Assembly (NCBI GenBank): GCA_945889545.1 | Contig: CAMDCC010000129.1 | Location: forward strand, 1-8,030 | Direction: 5' to 3' | Origin: Bifidobacterium breve | GTDB lineage: Bacteria; Actinomycetota; Acidimicrobiia; IMCC26256; PALSA-555 | DNA length: 8,030 nt | Shown here: positions 1 to 4,698 of the stretch, one piece after another | How positions within the stretch are numbered: position 1 is the stretch's first letter | Layout of the letters: every line of letters begins with the position of its first letter | Notes under the pieces: generated by a model | Told to the model about the DNA's origin: nothing | The model's database searches: none | What the model saw: the letters and a program-made list of their open reading frames with translations, nothing else | Translations under genes and position numbers: made by a program

Positions 1-385
1 TTCCCACCGTGGAACGCGGGTTGCGCGATGCCGACTTCTGGTCGATCGAGATGGCCGGTGAGAGCCCTTCGATGAAGTCGACGTCGGGCTTGTCCATCTG
101 CCCGAGGAACTGACGCGCGTAGGCCGACAGCGACTCGACGTAGCGGCGCTGACCCTCGGCGTAGATCGTGTCGAACGCCAACGACGACTTGCCCGAACCC
201 GAGATGCCGGTGAAGACGATCAGCTGGTCGCGCGGCAGCGTGAGGTCGACGTTCTTCAGGTTGTGCTCGCGGGCACCCCGAATCGTGATCGTGTGATCCA
301 ACTCTTTGGTCGCGCTCGCTCGGCCGCGGGATACCTGCGGCCGCCCTTCGGGCCGCTCGGCCGCTCCATGCCCCTTCGCTGCCAT
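1..385 (-). CDS. uvrA: UvrA, excinuclease ABC subunit A (N-terminal part; gene runs off the window)
   Basis: UvrA is the ATP-dependent damage sensor of nucleotide excision repair; it loads UvrB onto damaged DNA. The conserved protein begins at the TTG at 301-299 with LDHTITIRGAREHNLKNV. It continues through a Walker A motif (GISGSGKSS, residues 32-40 from that TTG), then FDTIYAEGQRRYVESLSAY, QFLGQMDKPDVDFIEGLSP and IDQKSASRNPRSTVG, all typical of the UvrA first ATPase domain. About 100 core codons are present; the rest lies beyond base 1. I annotate from the in-frame ATG at 385-383. The TTG has no usable ribosome-binding site, while the ATG overlaps the stop of a short upstream ORF (TGATG). 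This adds a 28-residue, repeat-derived Arg/Ala/Gly-rich extension that is not part of the family core, so the true start may still be 301. Identity is certain; the start is not. An SOS-type operator upstream suggests DNA-damage induction. Confidence 0.95.
   Translation of the reverse strand, partial: MAAKGHGAAERPEGRPQVSRGRASATKELDHTITIRGAREHNLKNVDLTLPRDQLIVFTGISGSGKSSLAFDTIYAEGQRRYVESLSAYARQFLGQMDKPDVDFIEGLSPAISIDQKSASRNPRSTVG
307..369. repeat. Hairpin repeat, copy 1 (abutting the uvrA core start)
   Basis: This is a 63-bp unit starting tggtcgcgctcgctcgg and ending ggccgctcggccgctccat. The main stem is cggccgcggg (321-330) with cctgcggccg (334-343) around an ATA loop: 10 pairs with one G-T wobble. 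A gccc/gggc hairpin with loop ttc lies at 343-353. The 8-mer ggccgctc is doubled at 351-366. It ends 5 bp before the TTG that begins the conserved UvrA core. Read in the uvrA frame it encodes GAAERPEGRPQVSRGRASAT; copy 2 gives a closely similar peptide in the same phase. Confidence 0.8.
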
Positions 386-450
386 CAGGCTGGTCGCGCT
401 CGCTCGGCGGCGGGATACCCGCCGCCCTGCGGGCCGCTCGGCTGCTCCAT
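385..450 (-). CDS. Possible 21-codon upstream ORF leading into uvrA
   Basis: An ATG at 450-448 opens 21 codons (MEQPSGPQGGG...AERARPA) closed by a TGA at 387-385 that overlaps the next ATG (385-383) as TGATG. That ATG is in the uvrA frame. The ATG at 450 sits exactly 6 nt after a -10-like TACGCT, so a transcript from that promoter could be leaderless and translate this ORF first. It is made wholly of one copy of the local hairpin repeat, so it may be only an accident of that repeat. The second repeat copy also has an ATG in the same phase (369-367), but its frame runs on for 37 codons out of phase with uvrA. The peptide resembles no family I recognise. Confidence 0.3.
   Translation of the reverse strand: MEQPSGPQGGGYPAAERARPA
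391..450. repeat. Hairpin repeat, copy 2 (uvrB-uvrA intergenic)
   Basis: This is a ~60-bp unit starting tggtcgcgctcgctcgg and ending ggccgctcggctgctccat on the plus strand. Its core is a perfect 9-bp stem (ggcggcggg at 406-414 with cccgccgcc at 418-426) around an ATA loop. A smaller gccc/gggc hairpin with loop tgc follows (424-434). It aligns with the copy at 307-369 with a few substitutions and a 3-bp length difference. It resembles a REP-type extragenic palindrome in size and structure; its family is not known to me. Confidence 0.8.
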
Positions 451-456
451 CTAGCG

Positions 457-462
457 AGCGTA
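457..462 (-). promoter_or_regulatory. Predicted -10 element of the uvrA promoter
   Basis: The minus strand reads TACGCT, matching the actinobacterial -10 pattern TAnnnT. It lies 17 nt downstream of the GTTCGC half of the SOS-type box (485-480), which would occupy the -35 position. Initiation about 7 nt downstream falls on or next to the ATG at 450, so the transcript could be leaderless. This is inference from spacing and pattern only. Confidence 0.45.
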
Positions 463-479
463 CCCAAGTGGACCCTCGG

Positions 480-495
480 GCGAACGGATGTTCGC
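480..495. promoter_or_regulatory. LexA/SOS-type operator upstream of uvrA
   Basis: The plus strand reads GCGAACGGATGTTCGC: 6-bp perfect dyad arms around a 4-nt spacer. The core CGAAC-N4-GTTCG equals the Gram-positive and actinobacterial LexA box, and the spacer GGAT also fits the RNRY preference of the B. subtilis consensus. It lies between the uvrB stop (509) and the predicted uvrA -10 (462-457), overlapping the -35 position where a repressor would block initiation. uvrA is a classic SOS gene, so position and target agree. Confidence 0.75.
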
Positions 496-508
496 TCCGG
501 CTCCCGGG

Positions 509-2542
509 CTACCCGACCGCCCGGAGCTCGCGCTTGAGCTCGGTGATCTCGTCGCGCAGGCGGGCGGCTTCCTCGAAGTGCAGTTCCTTCGCGGCCTCGT
601 GCATCTCTTCCTGGAGCGATTGCAGGATCCGACCGAGCTCCTCGGGCGGAACCCCCGCAAGGTCGAAGACGGCGGAACGCTGCGAACCCCGGCCGCGCCC
701 GCGTCCACGTCCTCGCTGGGCGGGTGCATCTTCGCCACCGTCGCGCGCTCGCACCATCGCCATGATGTCGGTGATGCTCTTGCGGATGGTCTGCGGATCG
801 ATGTTGTGCTCGAGGTTGTACGCCATCTGCGCCTTGCGCCGGCGGTTGGTCTCCGAGATGGCATGCCGCATCGAATCGGTCACCTGGTCGGCGTACATGA
901 TCACCTGCCCGTCGACGTTCCGAGCCGCGCGGCCGATGGTCTGGATCAACGATGTGGAGGATCGCAGGAACCCTTCCTTGTCGGCGTCGAGGATCGCGAC
1001 CAGCGAAACCTCAGGAAGGTCGAGTCCCTCTCGCAGCAGGTTGATCCCTACGAGAACGTCGAACTCGCCGAGGCGAAGCGAACGCAAGATCTCCACCCGT
1101 TCCAGCGTGTCGACCTCACTGTGGAGATACCGCACGCGCACGTCAAGCTCGAGGAGGTAGTTGGTGAGATCTTCGGACATCTTCTTCGTGAGCGTGGTCA
1201 CCAAGACGCGCTGACCGCGTTCCTCGCGTTCGCGGATCTCGGCCACGAGGTCGTCGATCTGGCCCTTTGTCGGCTTCACGATCACTTCGGGATCGAGAAG
1301 TCCGGTCGGGCGCACAATCTGCTCCACGACCTTGCCCGACACTTCGAGCTCGTACGGGCTCGGCGTGGCCGACATGAACACGACCTGTCCGACCTTCTCG
1401 TGGAACTCATCAAACCGCAGCGGTCGGTTGTCGAGCGCCGACGGAAGCCGGAACCCGTGGTCGACGAGCGTGTCCTTGCGCGACTTGTCGCCGGCGTACT
1501 GGCCGTGCAGCTGCGGCACGGCCACGTGCGACTCGTCGAGCACCATGAGGAAGTCGTCGGGGAAGTAATCGATCAGGGTGTACGGCATCTCCCCGGGCGC
1601 GCGGCCGTCGAGGTGGCGCGAGTAGTTCTCGATGCCCGAACACGACCCGACCTCACGGAGCATCTCGAGGTCGTAGTTGGTGCGCATGCGAAGCCGCTGC
1701 GCCTCGAGCAGCTTCCCCTCCTTCTCCAACGCGGCGAGCCGCTGCGCGAGCTCGGCTTCGATGCCGTCGATCGCTGTGCGCAGCCGAACCTCGGACGTGA
1801 CGTAGTGCGACGCCGGGAACAGCACGAACCGATCGAGCTCCTCGACGACCTCGCCGGTGAACGGATCGACGGAGGCGATGCGCTCCACCTCGTCGCCGAA
1901 CAGCGAGATGCGGATCGCCCGCTCCTCGTACGCGGGGAACACCTCGATCGTGTCGCCCCGAACCCGGAACTTGTTTCGGGCGAAGTCGTAGTCGTTGCGC
2001 TCGTACTGGAGCTCCACGAGCCGGGACAGGATCGAGCGCTGGTCGCGCTCTTCCCCCTTGTCGAGGATGAGGCACTGCCGCTCGTACTCGTCGGGTGCAC
2101 CGAGTCCGTAGATCGCCGAGACCGATGCGACGATCAGCACGTCGCGGCGCGACATGAGCGCGCTCGTGGCCGAGTGGCGCAGCCGATCGATCTCGTCGTT
2201 GATCGACGAGTCTTTCTCGATGTACGTGTCGGTCGTCGGCATGTACGCCTCGGGCTGGTAGTAGTCGTAGTACGACACGAAGTACTCGACCCGGTTCTTC
2301 GGGAAGAACTCGCGGAACTCACTGGCGAGCTGCGCGGCGAGGCTCTTGTTGGGTGCGAGCACCAAGGTGGGCCGCTGCACCCGCTCGATCACTCCCGCGA
2401 TCGTGAACGACTTTCCGGAGCCGGTAATCCCGAGGAGCGTCTGGTAGCGCTCCCCCGCCTCCAGCCCGGCAACGAGCGCGTCGATCGCCTCCGGCTGATC
2501 ACCCGCGGGCGCGAAGTCGGAGACGAGCTCGAAGGGCGGCAC
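509..2542 (-). CDS. uvrB: UvrB, excinuclease ABC subunit B
   Basis: UvrB is the helicase-fold subunit of nucleotide excision repair: UvrA loads it at a lesion, it probes the strand with a beta-hairpin, and it then recruits UvrC. The 677 residues match the family's usual length. Visible features are Walker A GITGSGKS (38-45), the beta-hairpin region YFVSYYDYYQPEAY (87-100), DESH (336-339), SATP (391-394), NLLREGLDLP (501-510), QTIGRAARN (534-542) and a C-terminal UVR domain (about 629-671) that contacts UvrC and UvrA. Between helicase and UVR domain is an RG-repeat linker (610-619). The start is GTG; the family N-terminus (FELVSDFAPAGDQPEAI) begins at once and no ribosome-binding site precedes it. 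A TACGAT -10-like hexamer ends 6 nt before the GTG, suggesting a leaderless mRNA. The TAG stop lies in the same frame as uvrA, with no other stop between them. Confidence 0.98.
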   Translation of the reverse strand: MPPFELVSDFAPAGDQPEAIDALVAGLEAGERYQTLLGITGSGKSFTIAGVIERVQRPTLVLAPNKSLAAQLASEFREFFPKNRVEYFVSYYDYYQPEAYMPTTDTYIEKDSSINDEIDRLRHSATSALMSRRDVLIVASVSAIYGLGAPDEYERQCLILDKGEERDQRSILSRLVELQYERNDYDFARNKFRVRGDTIEVFPAYEERAIRISLFGDEVERIASVDPFTGEVVEELDRFVLFPASHYVTSEVRLRTAIDGIEAELAQRLAALEKEGKLLEAQRLRMRTNYDLEMLREVGSCSGIENYSRHLDGRAPGEMPYTLIDYFPDDFLMVLDESHVAVPQLHGQYAGDKSRKDTLVDHGFRLPSALDNRPLRFDEFHEKVGQVVFMSATPSPYELEVSGKVVEQIVRPTGLLDPEVIVKPTKGQIDDLVAEIREREERGQRVLVTTLTKKMSEDLTNYLLELDVRVRYLHSEVDTLERVEILRSLRLGEFDVLVGINLLREGLDLPEVSLVAILDADKEGFLRSSTSLIQTIGRAARNVDGQVIMYADQVTDSMRHAISETNRRRKAQMAYNLEHNIDPQTIRKSITDIMAMVRARDGGEDAPAQRGRGRGRGRGSQRSAVFDLAGVPPEELGRILQSLQEEMHEAAKELHFEEAARLRDEITELKRELRAVG

Positions 2543-2548
2543 AGAAGG

Positions 2549-2554
2549 ATCGTA
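2549..2554 (-). promoter_or_regulatory. Predicted -10 element of uvrB (leaderless start)
   Basis: The minus strand reads TACGAT, followed by exactly 6 nt (CCTTCT) and then the GTG of uvrB. The spacing would place initiation on the start codon. No clear -35 hexamer is seen 17-18 nt upstream. The arrangement matches the predicted uvrA promoter (TACGCT, 6 nt, ATG). It lies downstream of the coaE hairpin, so uvrB would have its own promoter. Confidence 0.45.
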
Positions 2555-2605
2555 CCGACCCCCTGTGACGTTCCTGGTCGCCAGGTCGCGCCGCCCAAGA
2601 ACTGC

Positions 2606-2653
2606 TTTCGGGGCAATCGCGCGCCCGCCGGGGGACGGGCGATTGCCCCGAAA
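2606..2653. terminator. Strong inverted repeat between coaE and uvrB, probable terminator
   Basis: Perfect 15-bp arms, tttcggggcaatcgc (2606-2620) and gcgattgccccgaaa (2639-2653), enclose an 18-nt GC-rich loop. The loop can add a short gcccg/cgggc stem if the outer stem is shortened. The dyad begins 4 nt after the coaE stop and precedes the predicted uvrB promoter, as expected of a boundary hairpin. There is no T-tract on either side, so it would be the tractless type proposed for actinobacteria; an mRNA-stabilising or protein-binding role is an alternative. Confidence 0.6.
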
Positions 2654-2657
2654 CGAG

Positions 2658-3290
2658 CTAGGAGGGTGACTCGGGCTGCTCGGCGTTCAACGCGGCGTTC
2701 TGGACGAGCAGGTCCGCCCACACGGTTTCGACCTGCTGTTCGAGATGCGCGAGGTCACCGGAGTTGTCGATCACGTGCGTGGCGACGGCACGACGCTCCT
2801 CGTCGGATGCCTGCGCGGCCATGCGCGCCTCCGCGTCGGCGCGCGGCACACCGCGTCCCTCAAGGCGCTCGAGCCGCAGTTCCCGTGGGGACTCGACCAC
2901 GATGACGAACTGGTAGCCCCGCGATCCCGCCGTCGTGGACTCGACAAGGAGTGGCACGTCGCATACGACGATCGCATCCTTGGGTGCTTCCGTGATGCGC
3001 CGCAGGAACTCCTGGTTGATCGCCGGGTGCGTGATGCCTTCGAGGTCCTTGCGCGACTGCTCATCGGCGAACGCGATCCGCCCCAGGGCGGGCCGGTCGA
3101 GGCTGCCGTCGGCGTCGAGGATCTCGGGCCCGAACCGCTCGACGAGCTGAGCCAACGCCGGTGTGCCCGGCTCCACCACGGCTCGAGCGACGACATCGGC
3201 ATCGACCACCGAGGCCCCCCGGGCCGCCAAGAGGTCAGCCACGGTCGACTTCCCTGACCCGATCCCTCCAGTGAGCCCAACCAGCAACAT
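2658..3290 (-). CDS. coaE: Dephospho-CoA kinase
   Basis: CoaE phosphorylates the ribose 3'-OH of dephospho-CoA with ATP, the last step of coenzyme A synthesis, in the cytoplasm. The 210-residue product starts MLLVGLTGGIGSGKSTVADLL, with the P-loop GGIGSGKS near residues 8-15. Further family motifs are VVDADVVAR, HPAINQEF, VVCDVPLLVE and FVIVVESPRELRLERL. Length is normal for the family. The same frame stays open to 3374, but that upstream part lies in the insertion-element end and has no family similarity, so the ATG directly before the P-loop is chosen. No ribosome-binding site is visible; a TACCAT hexamer ends 8 nt before the ATG. In other actinobacteria coaE commonly follows rpsA; here an insertion element separates them, so coaE may depend on its own or an element-derived promoter. 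A strong hairpin follows the TAG stop. Confidence 0.96.
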   Translation of the reverse strand: MLLVGLTGGIGSGKSTVADLLAARGASVVDADVVARAVVEPGTPALAQLVERFGPEILDADGSLDRPALGRIAFADEQSRKDLEGITHPAINQEFLRRITEAPKDAIVVCDVPLLVESTTAGSRGYQFVIVVESPRELRLERLEGRGVPRADAEARMAAQASDEERRAVATHVIDNSGDLAHLEQQVETVWADLLVQNAALNAEQPESPS

Positions 3291-3298
3291 GGCGTCGG

Positions 3299-3304
3299 AT
3301 GGTA
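3299..3304 (-). promoter_or_regulatory. Possible -10 element of coaE
   Basis: The minus strand reads TACCAT (TAnnnT pattern), 8 nt before the coaE ATG, so initiation would fall on or next to the start codon. No -35 is recognisable. An alternative -10, TACCTT, lies at 3336-3331, 18 nt below TGAACC (3360-3355) in the insertion-element end. Neither is strong. Confidence 0.25.
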
Positions 3305-3331
3305 GAAGGCGGAGAAGCCCTAGGTGAGCAA

Positions 3332-3356
3332 AGGTAAAGGAGAGGTCAGGTAAAGG
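3332..3356. repeat. 9-bp direct repeat at the insertion-element edge
   Basis: The plus strand has aggtaaagg at 3332-3340 and again at 3348-3356, a 16-bp period. The second copy runs 5 bases into the putative terminal repeat of the IS1380 element. It may be a trace of the insertion event or a binding site upstream of coaE; the sequence does not decide. Confidence 0.5.
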
Positions 3357-3360
3357 TTCA
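3352..3360 (+). repeat. Putative terminal inverted repeat, left end of the IS1380-like element
   Basis: aaaggttca here is the exact reverse complement of tgaaccttt at 4660-4668. It encloses the transposase stop codon (3358-3360). The match is only 9 bp and no target duplication flanks it, so the true end may lie a few bases away. Confidence 0.4.
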
Positions 3361-4537
3361 CGGAGCGTGTTCAAGGCTTGCCACGGAGAGTGCCGTTATT
3401 GCTCGTGGCCGGGCTAACTTGAGCGCGTGGAGGAACTGCTCGGCCCATGGCCAGTGGTCGGGGAACCGCAGGATCCAGCGTCCGGCGTGGTTCACGAGCC
3501 GGCCGGGAAGCGCGAGCAGCTGCGTGCGGAGCGTGCGGGCGACGGTGAGTTGGTGTTCGGGTCGCAGCTCACCGAGCTCGGCGGTCCAGCGGTAGAGGTT
3601 GTGGGCGAGCACGCCACACGCGAGCCACGCCGCGTTGGCGAAGAAGCGTCCCGAGGGGCAGTGCTCGAGCCCGGCGCCTTCTTTGAGGTCGCGGATCGCG
3701 AGTTCGACGCGGGCGTGGTCGCGGTGGAACTTGTCGGCCTCGACCGCAGGGGTGTCGAGGCTGGTGATGAACGCGTGGTGACGCCAGTCGGGCCACAACG
3801 CGGCTTGGGCCGGGTCGCACAGGCGGGTGCGGCGCACCACCAGGCGCAGCTCGCGTCGGTCCCGGCCTCGCCCACTCACATAGCGCGTCTCGGCGACCGC
3901 GGCCTCACCGTCGGGCGGGCCGCACCCGAGCGATGAGCTCCTCGACGAAGCGCTTCGCGCCCCGCTGGCTGGACCCCTTACGCAGCCGCGCGTGGAGAAT
4001 CTCGCCAGTGTCGGCACGCGTCGCGAGCAACGGGTGATCACCCAACACTCGGGTGTAGCCGTACGCGGCGCCGTGTTTGTGCTTGCCGTGGACCTCACAG
4101 ATCGTCGAATTGAGATCGATCGTCGCCGCCGCGTCGCCCGGACCGGCACCGAGGCGCCACGCCCGTCGCATCGCCTCGCCAGTGACCTTGTCGAGCGGGC
4201 GGACATGCCCGAACGTGAACGACCGCAGGAACGTCCCCAACGTCGAGGGTGCCATCACCCGAAACCCCAACACCCGCCGGGTCGCACCCGCGCGCAACAT
4301 GTCGGCGTGGTCGATATGCGAGCCGCCAGCCAGGATCGTGGCCACCAGCGTGAGGACCTTACGGCCCGGCAACGCGCCACCAACCCGGCCCACCAGCCGC
4401 ACCGTCGAATTGATCAACGACTCCAAGTCGAGACGCGTCATCAACGTCGCCGGCAGGATCAGCCCTGCATTGGCCACCAAGGTCGGATCGTCGAAGGTCA
4501 CCCCGACACGGTCAATCGAGCGCGATACTGCCTTCAC
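3358..4537 (-). pseudogene. IS1380-family transposase, broken by an internal deletion and frame change
   Basis: The first half (GTG at 4537 to TGA at 3905, 210 aa) has the IS1380 N-terminal pattern: TFDDPTLVANAGL, HIDHADMLRAGATRRVLG, APSTLGTFLRSFTFGHVRPLD, then IDLNST with the first catalytic Asp (residue 141), EVHGKHKHGAAYGYT, HPLLATRADTGEILHARLRK and AKRFVEELIARVRPARR. The second half continues in another frame from about 3912 to the TGA at 3358 (about 184 aa): DGEAAVAETRYVSG, HHAFITS, then RVELAIRDLKEGAGLEHCPSG with the catalytic Glu, ANAAWLACGVLAHNLYRW and the C-terminal RILRFPDHWPW...FLHAL. The central block with the RADSGF-type second catalytic Asp, normally between these halves, is missing. 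The parts sum to about 392 residues against roughly 450-480 for the family. The product should be inactive. The ribosome-binding site GGAGG 8 nt before the GTG is intact. Confidence 0.9.
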
Positions 4538-4544
4538 TGGAAGT

Positions 4545-4605
4545 GCCTCCCGGGTTGGCGACCACGACGACTTCGAACACCGTCATCGTCCCAGCCCAGG
4601 GAGGC
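4545..4605 (-). promoter_or_regulatory. Transposase ribosome-binding site inside a long hairpin
   Basis: GGAGG (4550-4546) lies 8 nt before the transposase GTG, in the arm GGGAGGC (4551-4545). An upstream arm GCCTCCC (4605-4599) is its exact complement. The stem continues inward with GGGCTGG (4597-4591) against CCAACCC (4558-4552), one mismatch. Any transcript entering from rpsA would contain both arms and could hide the ribosome-binding site, a known way by which insertion elements limit expression from outside promoters. Confidence 0.5.
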
Positions 4606-4659
4606 TCTTCCGCGGATACGCGCCCCGCGTCAACCGACCTCAATCGGTGGATCGAGGCT

Positions 4660-4668
4660 TGAACCTTT
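4660..4668 (-). repeat. Putative terminal inverted repeat, right end of the IS1380-like element
   Basis: tgaaccttt pairs with aaaggttca at 3352-3360. Inside this end the two termini diverge quickly. It lies 31 bp from the rpsA stop codon. Confidence 0.4.
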
Positions 4669-4698
4669 CTCTGGGCGCCCGTCCCTGCGGCACCACGG

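Larger units (their letters stand above)
3352..4668 (-). mobile_element. Degenerate IS1380-family insertion sequence between rpsA and coaE
   Basis: The element carries a broken IS1380-type transposase reading on the minus strand and is bounded by a 9-bp inverted repeat (aaaggttca at 3352-3360, tgaaccttt at 4660-4668). I see no convincing direct target repeat next to these ends, so the boundaries are approximate. At about 1.3 kb it is shorter than intact relatives, as expected from the central deletion in the transposase. The right-end non-coding part (4538-4668) holds a dyad that covers the transposase ribosome-binding site and smaller dyads at 4633-4648 and 4638-4657. It sits in an interval that is usually short in actinobacteria, and therefore looks like an insertion into a housekeeping cluster. 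Confidence 0.75.

Noticed and set aside
263..454. Plus-strand 63-codon ORF through the two hairpin repeats
   Set aside because: It translates the repeats (RARSAAGY...GPLG twice) plus the antisense of uvrA; no ribosome-binding site or family supports it as a gene.
2598..2611. Possible SOS box before uvrB
   Set aside because: The minus strand reads CGAAAGCAGTTC, which lacks the C needed for GAAC-N4-GTTC; a one-base-shifted half-match only.
488..2905. 805-codon open frame on the plus strand
   Set aside because: It lies opposite uvrB and coaE and has no family motif; its length follows from GC-rich codon bias in the genes on the other strand. UvrB and CoaE are unmistakable there.
3291..3374. 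28-residue N-terminal extension of CoaE
   Set aside because: It reads into the insertion-element end and has no CoaE similarity; the ATG just before the P-loop is standard.
3905..4206. Programmed frameshift joining the two transposase halves
   Set aside because: A frameshift would not restore the missing central catalytic segment, and no slippery heptamer is seen at the junction; deletion is the simpler reading.
4674..4694. Terminator after rpsA
   Set aside because: GGUGCC/GGCGCC can pair (6 bp, one G-U, 9-nt loop) but the stem is short and no T-tract follows.
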